Positions 15,841-24,152 are shown, numbered from the stretch's first letter. The stretch: 32,236 nucleotides of DNA from Chloroflexota bacterium (GCA_005881715.1 VBEE01000045.1:1-32236), one strand, 5' to 3'. Translations and numbers: made by a program. The notes: a model not told the origin generated them from the letters alone.

Positions 15841-16756
15841 GCGCGGCGTGCAGGAAGGCGGTCATGCTGGGCACGTCCTCGATATTGTGGACCACCGCCC
15901 CCGGGAGAATCTTCCGGACCAGCCCGGTCAGCGTCCGCCGCGGGCCAACCTCAATGAACGTGTCGGCGCCAAGTTGCTGCAACCGCTGGATCGACTGGGT
16001 CCAGCGGACCGGGCCGGTCAGCTGGCCGACCATGAGCCGGCGCAGCTCGCTCGCTTCCTGGTGGACCTGCGCATCGGCATTGAAGACCTGCGGCCGGCGC
16101 AGTGGTCGGAGCGGGATCTGGTCCCAGGCGGCGGCAAACACCCGGGCGGCGCCGGCCATCAGCGGCGAATGGAACGCGCCGCTCACCGGCAGCCGGACCA
16201 GGCGCTTGGCTCCCGCGGCTTGCAACTTCGGGCTGACGGCGTTCAGCCCCGACTCGCTCCCCGAGATCACCACCTGCCCGGGGGCGTTGTAGTTGGCGAC
16301 GACGACCAGGCCCTCGCTGGCGGCGCAAATCTGCTCCACGGTGTCGTCGGGAAGCCCGAGCACGGCGATCATTCCGCTGGCCGGTGGGGCAGCCGCCGAC
16401 ATCGCCGCACCGCGCGCCCGAACCGCCACCAGCGCATCAAGCGGGTCCAGCGCCCCACCCGCCACCAGGCCGGCAAACTCGCCCATGCTGTGGCCGGCCA
16501 CGGCCCCTGGCTCAATCCCATTCGTGACCAGCCGCCGAAGTAAGGCCAGGCTGTGGAACAGGATGGCCGGCTGGGCGTTCTCGGTTGCCTGCAGCTCGGC
16601 CTCCGGTCCGTCCACCATCAGCCGGCCGAGCGGAATCGCGAGCCGGTCCTCGGCCTGTCGGAGGAAGTCGGCCGAACCCGGATCCCCTTCCAGCAGGTCA
16701 CGGGCCATTCCGACGAATTGGGCGCCCTGGCCTGGGAACAGGAAGGCGACGGTGAT
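15830..16756 (-). CDS. fabD: Malonyl-CoA:ACP transacylase FabD (ATC start proposed)
   Basis: FabD loads malonate from CoA onto ACP. The ORF-track start (ATG 16708) omits the N-terminal strand and oxyanion motif, which are encoded in frame just upstream as ITVAFLFPGQGAQFVGM. No ATG/GTG/TTG precedes them in frame. ATC at 16756 falls exactly where other FabDs begin and gives 308 residues, the usual family length. The catalytic Ser is in VAGHSMGEFAG (about 90), the partner His in VSGAFHSPLM (about 196), and GLVRKIL closes the C-terminal region. It follows rpmF by 11 bases. The usual neighbours plsX and fabH are missing. Confidence 0.93.
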   Translation of the reverse strand: MTVAFLFPGQGAQFVGMARDLLEGDPGSADFLRQAEDRLAIPLGRLMVDGPEAELQATENAQPAILFHSLALLRRLVTNGIEPGAVAGHSMGEFAGLVAGGALDPLDALVAVRARGAAMSAAAPPASGMIAVLGLPDDTVEQICAASEGLVVVANYNAPGQVVISGSESGLNAVSPKLQAAGAKRLVRLPVSGAFHSPLMAGAARVFAAAWDQIPLRPLRRPQVFNADAQVHQEASELRRLMVGQLTGPVRWTQSIQRLQQLGADTFIEVGPRRTLTGLVRKILPGAVVHNIEDVPSMTAFLHAAHAG

Positions 16757-16767
16757 CGGCTTGGGAC

Positions 16768-16944
16768 CTAGTCGGTCTTGATGACTTCGCGCCCGTCGTA
16801 GTAGCCGCAGTTACGACAGATCGCGTGCGGCCGCTTCGCCTGGTGGCACTGCGAGCACTCGACGAGCGGCGGCCGCTTTATCGCCAGGTGGGCGCGCCGC
16901 TCGCCCTGGCGGGCATGGGCATATCGTGTCTTTGGGAGAGCCAT
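16768..16944 (-). CDS. rpmF: 50S ribosomal protein L32
   Basis: This 58-residue gene is below the ORF-track cut-off. It starts MALPKTRYAHARQGERRAHL and has the zinc-binding L32 motif C-S-Q-C then C-R-N-C (about residues 30-33 and 43-46), ending GYYDGREVIKTD. There is no SD. A perfect TATAAT ends nine bases before the ATG, so the mRNA may be leaderless or nearly so. It lies between the coiled-coil gene and fabD; rpmF next to fatty acid genes is a common arrangement. Confidence 0.93.
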   Translation of the reverse strand: MALPKTRYAHARQGERRAHLAIKRPPLVECSQCHQAKRPHAICRNCGYYDGREVIKTD

Positions 16945-16953
16945 GAGCAGCCC

Positions 16954-16959
16954 ATTATA
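16954..16959 (-). promoter_or_regulatory. Consensus -10 element TATAAT of rpmF
   Basis: TATAAT on the minus strand is an exact sigma-70-type -10 match and sits nine bases before the rpmF start codon. Transcription would begin within about two bases of the ATG. No TTGACA-like -35 lies at 16-18 bases upstream. Confidence 0.55.
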
Positions 16960-16971
16960 AGGGGCGCGCGG

Positions 16972-17457
16972 CTACCTCCCGCTGACAACCTCGACTTCTT
17001 TGACTGGCTTTGCCGCCGCGGGGCGGAGCGACTCGACACCTTTCTTTACGGTGGCGATCGTCCGCATCAACTGCCCCTCCAGCGACTGCATCACGTCCCA
17101 GGCGTAGCGGTCGGCGGCCCGGCGGGTTTCCTCGGCTTTCGCCGCCGCCTCACGCAGCATCACCTCCGCCTGCTTTTCGGCGCGCTTCACCAGCTCGTGC
17201 TGCCCGATCATGGTCTGGGCTCGCTCGCCCGCCTTGCTCACGGTCCGGGCGGCCTCGGACTGCGCTTCGGACAGGAGCCGCTGCTGCTCCTGCAGCGTCC
17301 AGCGGGCCTGCTTGATTTCGTCCGGCAGGCTGAGTCGCAGGTCGTCGATGCAGGCCAGCGCTTCTTCCTGGTCGATGACGACGGTTCGGGTGAGTGGAAT
17401 CTGCCGGCTGTGCGCGATCAGGTACTCGAGGCGGTCGACGGCTTCATGGATGTTCAT
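16972..17457 (-). CDS. DivIVA-like / ATP-synthase-b-like coiled-coil protein
   Basis: The 161-residue protein is almost wholly helical. An N-terminal segment MNIHEAVDRLEYLIAHSRQIP and VVIDQEEALACIDDLRLSLPDEI is followed by a long coiled coil (about 48-140) rich in Ala, Glu, Gln and Arg. There is no membrane span. Proteins of this shape between coaD and rpmF are often named DivIVA-like or ATP synthase b-like, but this protein lacks the b-subunit membrane anchor. A scaffold role in growth or division is possible; function is unknown. It overlaps coaD by 14 bases. Confidence 0.7.
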   Translation of the reverse strand: MNIHEAVDRLEYLIAHSRQIPLTRTVVIDQEEALACIDDLRLSLPDEIKQARWTLQEQQRLLSEAQSEAARTVSKAGERAQTMIGQHELVKRAEKQAEVMLREAAAKAEETRRAADRYAWDVMQSLEGQLMRTIATVKKGVESLRPAAAKPVKEVEVVSGR

Positions 17458-17947
17458 GCTTGTGCTCCCTTGATGTAAGACGTTGCTTGAGCGGTTCGAC
17501 GACGCTGGCTGGGACGAATTCCGAGATGTCTCCGCCGAACTCGGCGAGCTCTTTGATGAGGCTGGAGCTGAGAAACAAGTGCCGCAGGCTGGTGGGGATG
17601 AACACGGTGGTGACCTCCGGCTCCAGTCGGCGGTTCATCAGGGCCATCTGGAACTCGCTCTCGAAGTCCGACACGGCGCGAAGGCCACGAACGATCACCC
17701 GGGCACCAACCTGCCGGGCGAAGCCGATCGTCAGCCCGTCAAAGGTGCTGACCTCGACCCCCGGCCGTTCGCCCAGGCTCTCGCGGATCATGCGAACCCG
17801 CTCGTCGGTGGTGAAGAGCGGCTGCTTGCTGGGATTTTCGAGCACCGCGATCACCACCCGATCGAAGATTCGCGCCGCGCGATCGACGATGTCCAGGTGG
17901 CCGTGCGTCAGGGGATCGAAGCTGCCGGGGTAGAGCGCGGTGATCAT
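17444..17947 (-). CDS. coaD: Phosphopantetheine adenylyltransferase
   Basis: CoaD transfers AMP to 4'-phosphopantetheine in coenzyme A synthesis. The 167-residue protein has the nucleotidyltransferase motif YPGSFDPLTHGHLDIVDRA (about 6-24), then LFTTDERVRMIRESL, VRGLRAVSDFESEFQMALMNR and the ATP-closing SLRHLFLSSSLIKELAEFGG. All family landmarks are present. It overlaps rsmD by four bases (ATGA); rsmD-coaD coupling is widespread. Confidence 0.96.
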   Translation of the reverse strand: MITALYPGSFDPLTHGHLDIVDRAARIFDRVVIAVLENPSKQPLFTTDERVRMIRESLGERPGVEVSTFDGLTIGFARQVGARVIVRGLRAVSDFESEFQMALMNRRLEPEVTTVFIPTSLRHLFLSSSLIKELAEFGGDISEFVPASVVEPLKQRLTSREHKHEHP

Positions 17948-18507
17948 ACGTACCTGAGAAACGTCAGACGGGTGGCGCCGTAGTCGCGCTCCCGCACGTG
18001 CGTCAGTCGCTGCAGCGCGGGCAAGGGTTGACTGCGATGATGCTCTACCGCCACCAGCGCCTGGTCACGCAGCGGCCCGCGGTCCAGCGCCTGCAGCGCC
18101 AGGTTGAGCGCGCTGGCGTCGCGGTAGGGTGGGTCGACCAGAAGGAGGTTGTAGGTCTTGAGGTCGCTCGCGTGCGCCCTCAGCCAGTCGATGGCATCGG
18201 CACTGGCAACGTCGCCCTGGGGGGCGAAGCCGGTTGCGGCCAAATTCTCGGCGACGATGTTAGCACAGGATCGGTCACGTTCCACGAATGTCGCCGACGC
18301 GGCCCCACGGGATAGCGCTTCGATGCCGAGCGTGCCGGCCCCGGCGAAGAGATCCAGTACCCGCGCACCGCGTATGCTGTCGCCGATGATGTTGAACAAC
18401 GCTTCCCGGACGAGTGAGGTGGTGGGACGCGTTGCTCGACCGGGTGGCGTCTTGAGCACCCGACCTCGACTCGCTCCGGCGGTGACGCGGGTGGCGGGCC
18501 CCGACAT
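17944..18507 (-). CDS. rsmD: 16S rRNA (guanine966-N2)-methyltransferase RsmD
   Basis: RsmD methylates G966 of 16S rRNA during 30S assembly. The 187-residue protein begins RVTAGASRGRVLKTPPGRATRP and carries the SAM-binding motif VLDLFAGAGTLGIEALSRGA (about 50-69). FVERD binds the ribose, and the catalytic motif LLLVDPPYRDAS (about 126-137) is intact. The ATG lies 59 bases from the small plus-strand membrane ORF, so the two may share a divergent promoter region. Confidence 0.94.
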   Translation of the reverse strand: MSGPATRVTAGASRGRVLKTPPGRATRPTTSLVREALFNIIGDSIRGARVLDLFAGAGTLGIEALSRGAASATFVERDRSCANIVAENLAATGFAPQGDVASADAIDWLRAHASDLKTYNLLLVDPPYRDASALNLALQALDRGPLRDQALVAVEHHRSQPLPALQRLTHVRERDYGATRLTFLRYV

Positions 18508-18566
18508 TCGATGAGTAAAGCAGGCGGGCCCGATTCACGGGATCCGGCCGAGGAAGGAGCTGCAGC

Positions 18567-18818
18567 ATAGTCGTCGTCGACGTGGTGCTCGGGATCATCC
18601 TGGTGCTCGGTCTGCCCATCGCCGCCGGCCTCACCGTCGGTTGGCTCCTCTCGCAAGTGCGACGGTCACCGCGGGTGTCCCCTCCCGCCGGCTCGGCACC
18701 GGCTAGTCCAGCGCGAACACCCGACGATACGCCGAAAGCTGGCGGCGGAGGGCCGGCTCGCCGGCCAAGGTCGGGTCGCGGTCCAAGAGGCGGACGGCCT
18801 CGCTCTGGGCATCGCTGA
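18567..18818 (+). CDS. Small predicted membrane protein, ATA start proposed, antisense overlap with recG
   Basis: A plus-strand frame encodes VVVDVVLGIILVLGLPIA, then AGLTVGWLLSQVRRSPRV and a Pro/Gly/Arg-rich tail. The first ~35 residues make one clear membrane span ending in positive charges. AGGAAGGAG, a strong SD, lies seven bases before an in-frame ATA (18567). The first canonical start, GTG 18582, is 22 bases from the SD, too far. The last 116 bases are antisense to the 3' end of recG, and that tail looks like non-selected sequence. No family is recognised. Confidence 0.42.
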   Translation: MVVVDVVLGIILVLGLPIAAGLTVGWLLSQVRRSPRVSPPAGSAPASPARTPDDTPKAGGGGPARRPRSGRGPRGGRPRSGHR

Positions 18819-20748
18819 TCAGCGCGGCATCGAGCAAGCTCGCCATCTTGAACTCATTGCCATGCTGGCGGAAGCCGTGGAGTTCGCCCATGCCCCGCAG
18901 TTGCAGATCGATCTCGGCCAGGTCGAACCCGCTGTGATGCGTGACCAGAGCCGTCAAGCGCCGCATCGTCTCCGGATCATCCATGTCGGTGAACAGGAGG
19001 CAGGTGGATTCGTGTACCCCGCGACCAACCCGCCCGCGAAATTGGTGGAGCTGGGCTAAGCCGAACCGGTCGGCGCCCTCGACCATCATCACCGTCGCGT
19101 TCGGAATGTCGATGCCAACCTCGACCACGGAGGTCGATACCAGGATCCCCACCTCACCACGCTGGAACTTGCCCATGACCTCCTCTTTTTCGGCAGTCTT
19201 CATCCGTCCATGGAGGAGGGCGATGCGCGGGGCCAGGTCCGGGAAGACGTCGCGCTGCAGTTTCTCCACCTCCTGGGTCGCGGACCGGACCCCAAGCTTG
19301 TCCGACTCCTGGATCAGCGGGCAGATGACAAAGACCTGCCGCCCGGCCGTGACCTGTCGGCGAATGAAGTCATACGCGGCCTGCCGCTCATCAGGCGGCA
19401 CCAGTCGAGTGCTGACGGGCGGTCGACCCGGCGGCATTTCGTTGAGCACCGAGATATCCAGATCACCGAACAGGGTGAGCCCGAGGGTTCTGGGGATGGG
19501 GGTCGCGGTCATCGAGAGAAAATGGGGCCAGAGATCGCCCTGGCGGACGGAGAGACGCTGACTGACGCCAAAGCGGTGCTGCTCGTCGACCACGGCGAGT
19601 GCGACGTTCTTGAACCGAACGTCCTCCTCGATCACGGCATGGGTGCCGACCAGCAAGTTGACGGAACCGTCCGCGACCGAGGTCAGCAAGGCGCGTCGGG
19701 CAGCGGCCGGCGTGCTTCCCAAAAGCATGCCGACCACGATTCCAAATGGCCGCAACAGGGACTCGACGACGTCGGCGTGCTGCCGCGCCAGGATCTCGGT
19801 CGGCGCCAGCAGCATCGATTGGAACCCCGCACGTGCCACGTGGTGCATGGCCATCGCCGCCACCACGGTCTTCCCTGACCCGACGTCGCCCTCCAGCAAG
19901 CGGTTCATCGGTTCCGGCCGGGCCACGTCCTTGAGGATCTGCCACGCCGCGCTGCGCTGGGCGTTGGTGAGCTTGAAGGGAAGCGCCGCGACGAATGCTC
20001 GCGCCGTGGCTTCATCGAACGGGATGGGGTCGGCGGCGTGCGATTTGCGGGCCCGTTTCGCCTGTTGCACCGCGACCTGGTTGAGGAAGATCTCTTCAAA
20101 TTCGAACCGGTCGCGGGCCCGCTCGAGGGCTTCCATCGATTCCGGAAAGTGGACCTGCTTGACGGCGGCTGCCCGGGGCATGAAGCCACGGCGCGCCAGG
20201 ATCTCAGCGGGGAGCACCTCGTCGAGCTGGTCGGCCAGCCAGAGCAGCGGCCGGATCTTGGGACGAAGCCAGCGCGACGTAAGGCCTCTTGTCTCCGGGT
20301 AGATCGGCACGATCCGGGCCGCGTGGCTCGGGTCGCTGGAGACCTTTTCATATTCGGGGTTCTTCATCACCAGGCCGCCGTTGAGGTCGACCTCACCCGC
20401 GAGGAAAATCTGATCTCCCTCACGGAGGTAGTTGGCGATGTAGGGCTGGTTGAACCACACCACATTCAGCTGACCGGAATCGTCGGAAACCGTCGCCCGG
20501 GCGATCTGCATGTGCTTGCGCGGCGTGAGCTGCCGCGCGATGTGGTAGACGCGCGCCCGGACGGTGGTTTGCATCCCGGGCCGGACCCAGGCGATTGGCG
20601 TTACGTTCCCAAAGTCGCGGTGTTTTCGGGGGAAGTAGAGCAGGAGATCGCGGACCGTCTTCACGCCCACCCGCTCCAGCTTGCCGCCGTAGGCCGTGTT
20701 GATCCCGGTGATGGCGGTCACCGGGTCGTCGAGCGACAGCCGTGGCAC
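18703..20748 (-). CDS. recG: ATP-dependent DNA helicase RecG
   Basis: RecG reverses stalled forks and branch-migrates Holliday junctions. The 681-residue protein has an N-terminal wedge/OB domain (about 60-135), then helicase motifs: Walker A LLEGDVGSGKTVVAAMA (about 284-300), LLAPTEILARQH, the RecG-type DEQHRFG (about 388-394), SMTATPIPRTL, and motif VI QFRGRVGRG. STSVVEVGIDIPNATVM and GADRFGLAQLHQ are diagnostic. The N-terminus is short compared with E. coli. It starts GTG two bases after degV. Confidence 0.97.
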   Translation of the reverse strand: MPRLSLDDPVTAITGINTAYGGKLERVGVKTVRDLLLYFPRKHRDFGNVTPIAWVRPGMQTTVRARVYHIARQLTPRKHMQIARATVSDDSGQLNVVWFNQPYIANYLREGDQIFLAGEVDLNGGLVMKNPEYEKVSSDPSHAARIVPIYPETRGLTSRWLRPKIRPLLWLADQLDEVLPAEILARRGFMPRAAAVKQVHFPESMEALERARDRFEFEEIFLNQVAVQQAKRARKSHAADPIPFDEATARAFVAALPFKLTNAQRSAAWQILKDVARPEPMNRLLEGDVGSGKTVVAAMAMHHVARAGFQSMLLAPTEILARQHADVVESLLRPFGIVVGMLLGSTPAAARRALLTSVADGSVNLLVGTHAVIEEDVRFKNVALAVVDEQHRFGVSQRLSVRQGDLWPHFLSMTATPIPRTLGLTLFGDLDISVLNEMPPGRPPVSTRLVPPDERQAAYDFIRRQVTAGRQVFVICPLIQESDKLGVRSATQEVEKLQRDVFPDLAPRIALLHGRMKTAEKEEVMGKFQRGEVGILVSTSVVEVGIDIPNATVMMVEGADRFGLAQLHQFRGRVGRGVHESTCLLFTDMDDPETMRRLTALVTHHSGFDLAEIDLQLRGMGELHGFRQHGNEFKMASLLDAALISDAQSEAVRLLDRDPTLAGEPALRRQLSAYRRVFALD

Positions 20749-20750
20749 GA

Positions 20751-21581
20751 TCAGGCGATCAGGTAGGTGAAACCGATCACGCCCGGGCCGGTGTAGGTGC
20801 CGATCACGGCCCCGGTCTCTGTCAGGGGGATGTCGAGTCCGGGGTAGCTGCCGGCCACGCGCTCCCGAAGCCGCTCGGCGTCGGCCAGGGCGGCGCCGTG
20901 GAGCACCGCCAGGTTGCTCAGCTGGCCATCCCGGCCCAAGAGTTCCACGAGGCGGTCGATGGCTTGCACCCGCCCCCTGGCCCGACCGAGTGGCGCGACT
21001 TCGCCATCCTGGAGGGTGATTAGCGGCTTGAAATTCAGGAGCGAGCCAAGCAGCGCGCGCGCCCGGCCGATCCGGCCGCCCCGTTCGAGGTAGGTCAAGG
21101 TGTCGATGGCGGCCAGCACGCGCGCCTTGGGAACGAGCGATCTGATGCGGTCGGCCACCGCGGCGCGCCCGGCCCCGGTCTTCGCCAGCTTCGCACCCTC
21201 CAGCGCCAGGAACCCCAGCGCCATCGACGCCGTCAGCGAGTCGATTACCTCGATCTGGCCGCCGTCGACCGACTTGGCGGCCATCTCGGCGGCGCCGTAG
21301 GTCCCCGAGACTTTGCTGGAGATGGTCACCGTGACCACCTCGTCGCCCGCCTCGCGATGGCGCCGAAACACCTCCTCGAACGCCCCCACCGGCGGTTGCG
21401 AGGTTTTGGGCAGTTGCGGCGAAGTCTTCAGCTTGTCGAAGAAATCATCGCCGGTGAGGTCCACGTGGTCCTTGAAGACCTGGTCCCCGAAGCGAACGTT
21501 GAGCGGCACAACGGTGATGCCGGCGGCCCGCTGTTGATCCTCGCTGAGGTCCGCCGTGGAATCGGTAACGATCCGGACCAC
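20751..21581 (-). CDS. DegV family fatty-acid-binding protein (FakB-like)
   Basis: DegV/FakB proteins hold a fatty acid for phosphorylation by the FakA kinase. The 276-residue sequence has IVTDSTADLSEDQ, the TSQPPVGAFEEVF region, VTVTISSKVSGTYGAAEMAA with the family Ser residues, LTYLERGGRIGRA, and the C-terminal TYTGPGVIGFTYL. fakA is encoded nearby on the same strand, supporting exogenous fatty acid use. The GTG start has no SD but lies six bases after TATACT, suggesting a leaderless mRNA. Confidence 0.93.
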   Translation of the reverse strand: MVRIVTDSTADLSEDQQRAAGITVVPLNVRFGDQVFKDHVDLTGDDFFDKLKTSPQLPKTSQPPVGAFEEVFRRHREAGDEVVTVTISSKVSGTYGAAEMAAKSVDGGQIEVIDSLTASMALGFLALEGAKLAKTGAGRAAVADRIRSLVPKARVLAAIDTLTYLERGGRIGRARALLGSLLNFKPLITLQDGEVAPLGRARGRVQAIDRLVELLGRDGQLSNLAVLHGAALADAERLRERVAGSYPGLDIPLTETGAVIGTYTGPGVIGFTYLIA

Positions 21582-21587
21582 GACAGG

Positions 21588-21593
21588 AGTATA
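21588..21593 (-). promoter_or_regulatory. Candidate -10 element (TATACT) of degV-recG, leaderless arrangement
   Basis: TATACT on the minus strand is separated from the degV GTG by six bases (CCTGTC), the spacing at which transcription begins at or beside the start codon. An almost identical arrangement, TAGACT-CCTCCC-GTG, precedes the GDT1-family gene at 31,507. Confidence 0.55.
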
Positions 21594-21681
21594 GTCACCG
21601 GTCCGCTCCCATCACGAGGGAGCAACAGGCGCGTTTTCGTTAGGTGCCGCGCAGCGCTGGCCTGCTACACCTGTAGATGCT

Positions 21682-22002
21682 GTGGTGCTCCCAAACAGCC
21701 TCAATTCGCGCCTCAACCAGGCGCTGATCCTGGCCGGCTTTGTCGGCTTTCAGGTGATGGATTCCCTCACCACCCACATCGGGCTCGCCCTGCAGCACGC
21801 CGAGCTCAACCACGTCATGGCGCCGGTGATCGCCACCCAGGGGGAGCTGGTCGCCTATGCGATCAAGGGAACAGCGGTCGCCGTGCTGCTCGCCATCCTG
21901 ATGCTGCTATACCGGCAAAAGCCGCGGGTCTGGCACGCCTATCAGGTCGCGGCCTGGCTGACTGCCGTGGCCGTGGTGTCCAACGTGCTGCAGCTGCTCT
22001 AG
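21682..22002 (+). CDS. DUF5658-like small membrane protein
   Basis: This 106-residue plus-strand protein has three membrane spans: ALILAGFVGFQVMDSLTTH, YAIKGTAVAVLLAILMLLY and AYQVAAWLTAVAVVSNVLQ. A polar loop, QHAELNHVMAPVIATQGE, resembles the D-xx-TT and E-x-N-P-like signature of DUF5658. Function is unknown. It begins GTG-GTG with no clear SD and converges with fakA, leaving 21 bases between stops. It is one of only two plus-strand genes inside the block, so it has its own promoter somewhere in the 100-base gap shared with degV. Confidence 0.7.
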   Translation: MVLPNSLNSRLNQALILAGFVGFQVMDSLTTHIGLALQHAELNHVMAPVIATQGELVAYAIKGTAVAVLLAILMLLYRQKPRVWHAYQVAAWLTAVAVVSNVLQLL

Positions 22003-22023
22003 CGGGTTGCGCAGGTCCAGCGT

Positions 22024-23631
22024 CTACTCGACGGCGACCACGTAGGGGTAGAGCGCCTGCTCGCCGGACTGCAACTCGATCGACGCTTTTGGGAACTGTT
22101 TGGCGATCGCCGTGCAGAGGGCCTCGCGCTCGGTCTCGGGGGCGTCGGCACCGGCGTAGATCGTAACGGTGCCCACGTTGCCGGCATCGATGCGTTTGAG
22201 GACCGACTGAACGACGGTTTCGGGCGACGCGCCGGCGTCGACGATGCGGTCGTTGAGCAACCCGATGACGTCGTTTTCGGCGATCTTCAGGCCGTCCACC
22301 TCGGAGGCCCGGACCGCCCGCGTCACTTCGATGGTTTGGACCTGGCCGAGCGCGTGCGACATCGCATTGGCATTGGCCTCGAGATTGGCGCTGAAGTCGA
22401 AAGCGAACAGGGCCGCGATCCCCTGCGGCAGGCTGCGCGAGGGAACGACCCGCACCCGCTTCTTGCTCAACTCGGCAACCTGCTGGGCGGTCATGATCAC
22501 GTTGCCATTGTTGGGCAGCAGGAGGACGTCGTTGGAGGGCACCGACTCGACCGCGGCCAGGATGTCCTCCGCCGACGGATTCATCGACTGTCCGCCGCCG
22601 ACGACTGAATCGACCCCGAGGCTTTCGAGGATTCGGCGGAAGCCGTCGCCGCTGGCCACGGCCACCACCGCGAGATGTTTCGTGCTCGCCGGACGGCGGA
22701 TGCTCTCGCCCTGCAGGCGGTGATGCTGCGACGACATGTCATCGACCTTGAGGCGGGTGAGCCGGCCGACACCGCTCGCGTAGCCGATCACGACGGCCGG
22801 CTCGTGGGTGTGCACGTGGACCTTGATGGCAGAGTCGTCACCGACGACCAGCGCCGAGTCCCCCTGTCGCTGGATTTCTTTCCGGACATCATCAACCGGC
22901 AGCTTCTCGCCGTTGATGATGAACTCGGTGCAGTAACCCCAACCCTCAGAGGGCGCCTGCACCTCCTTGGGTCGCGCGTGTTGCGTGGCCGGCCGCTCGA
23001 ATGTGGCCAGCTCCTCCCCCAGCATGCGCTTCAGAAACCCATCGAGGATCAGTTGCAGCCCGAAGCCGCCGGCGTCGATGACGCCCGCCTGCTTGAGGAT
23101 GGGCAGCTGCTCGGGCGTTCGTTCGACCGCCGTCGCCGCTGCCTCGCAGGCGGCTCGCACGACCTGGGTCAGGTCAGTGGTCTGCGCGGCCTCGGCCTCA
23201 GCACCGGCCGCAGCTTCACGCGCCACCGTCAGCATGGTGCCTTCGGTCGGTCTGATCACGGCCCGATAGGCGACGTCGGCGCCTTCGCGAAAAGCCCGGG
23301 CCAGCCCCTTCGCATCGACCGAGGCGTGCGAGCCGATACCCATACAGAAGCCGCGGAAAATCTGGGACAGGATCACGCCCGAATTGCCGCGTGCCCCCAT
23401 GAGCGCGCCGTGCGAGGCGCGCTTGGCCATGGCGGAGAGGTTGGGCTCATCCAGCCCGCGGATGTCCTCGACGGCGGACTGCAGCGTCAACAGCATGTTG
23501 GTCCCGGTATCGCCGTCCGGGACGGGGAAAACATTGAGGGCATCCACCTCATCCCGGTTGATCGTGAGCCAGGCCAGCGAGCCCAGCAGGGCCTCCTTGA
23601 ACAGCCGGCCGTCGCACTCGGTGATGGGCAT
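22024..23631 (-). CDS. fakA: Fatty acid kinase FakA-like (DhaL/DAK2 domain)
   Basis: FakA phosphorylates fatty acids held by DegV/FakB proteins for membrane lipid synthesis. The 535-residue protein has an N-terminal DhaL domain with LNVFPVPDGDTGTNM (about 29-43, metal/ATP-binding Asp residues) and SHGALMGARGNSGVILSQ. A middle domain follows (GYCTEFIINGEKLPVDD, then VHVHTHEP). The C-terminal part has LLLPNNGNVIMTAQQVAEL and VVPSRSLPQGIAALFAFD. Length and order fit FakA/YloV. It follows asp23 by 28 bases, the classic asp23-fakA arrangement. Confidence 0.93.
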   Translation of the reverse strand: MPITECDGRLFKEALLGSLAWLTINRDEVDALNVFPVPDGDTGTNMLLTLQSAVEDIRGLDEPNLSAMAKRASHGALMGARGNSGVILSQIFRGFCMGIGSHASVDAKGLARAFREGADVAYRAVIRPTEGTMLTVAREAAAGAEAEAAQTTDLTQVVRAACEAAATAVERTPEQLPILKQAGVIDAGGFGLQLILDGFLKRMLGEELATFERPATQHARPKEVQAPSEGWGYCTEFIINGEKLPVDDVRKEIQRQGDSALVVGDDSAIKVHVHTHEPAVVIGYASGVGRLTRLKVDDMSSQHHRLQGESIRRPASTKHLAVVAVASGDGFRRILESLGVDSVVGGGQSMNPSAEDILAAVESVPSNDVLLLPNNGNVIMTAQQVAELSKKRVRVVPSRSLPQGIAALFAFDFSANLEANANAMSHALGQVQTIEVTRAVRASEVDGLKIAENDVIGLLNDRIVDAGASPETVVQSVLKRIDAGNVGTVTIYAGADAPETEREALCTAIAKQFPKASIELQSGEQALYPYVVAVE

Positions 23632-23659
23632 GGTCGGGGCGCCGGTTAGGGTAGCCGTC

Positions 23660-24076
23660 TCAGCTGCCGCTGCCGCCGCTTATGTGGATGCCCTGGACGT
23701 TGACGTTGACCTCGACCACGGGCAACCCGAGGGTCCGCTCGACCGAATACCGGACGGCGTTCGAGAGGTTGTGGGCGACTTCCGAGACCCGTGTGCCGTA
23801 CTCGACGATGACATAGAGCGAGACGGCGATGCCGTCCTCCCGGACCTCGACCTCGACGCCGCGGTGCAGCTTGTCGCGGTGCAGCCGCTCGGCAAGGCCG
23901 TCGCGCAGTCCGCGGGCGGCCATCGCGACGACGCCGTAGCATCCGGCGGCTGCATGGCCGGCGATGGTGGCAACGACGTGGCGCGAGACTTCGATCCGCC
24001 CGAGGTCTCTGGCCTGGATCAGCGTCCTCGGCGGCTTCCCGGTCCGTGGCGGGTTGGCCTTCGTCTTTGAGTCCAT
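23660..24076 (-). CDS. Asp23/Gls24 family envelope stress protein
   Basis: The start is taken as ATG 24076 ([14 protein letters not shown]), giving 138 residues; the longer track ORF runs through the rpmB region. The Asp23 core is [19 protein letters not shown], then YGVVAM and [20 protein letters not shown], ending in [14 protein letters not shown]. The family is linked to the cell envelope and to alkaline or lipid stress in Gram-positive bacteria. The gene diverges from rpmB across 76 bases. There is no SD; CATAGT lies nine bases before the ATG. Confidence 0.9.
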   Translation of the reverse strand: MDSKTKANPPRTGKPPRTLIQARDLGRIEVSRHVVATIAGHAAAGCYGVVAMAARGLRDGLAERLHRDKLHRGVEVEVREDGIAVSLYVIVEYGTRVSEVAHNLSNAVRYSVERTLGLPVVEVNVNVQGIHISGGSGS

Positions 24077-24152
24077 ACGTGTGCTACTATGTGACGCTGA
24101 TTTCGCCCCAATCATACGCGATGACTCCGGGGCATCGAAGCAAACCAACACC

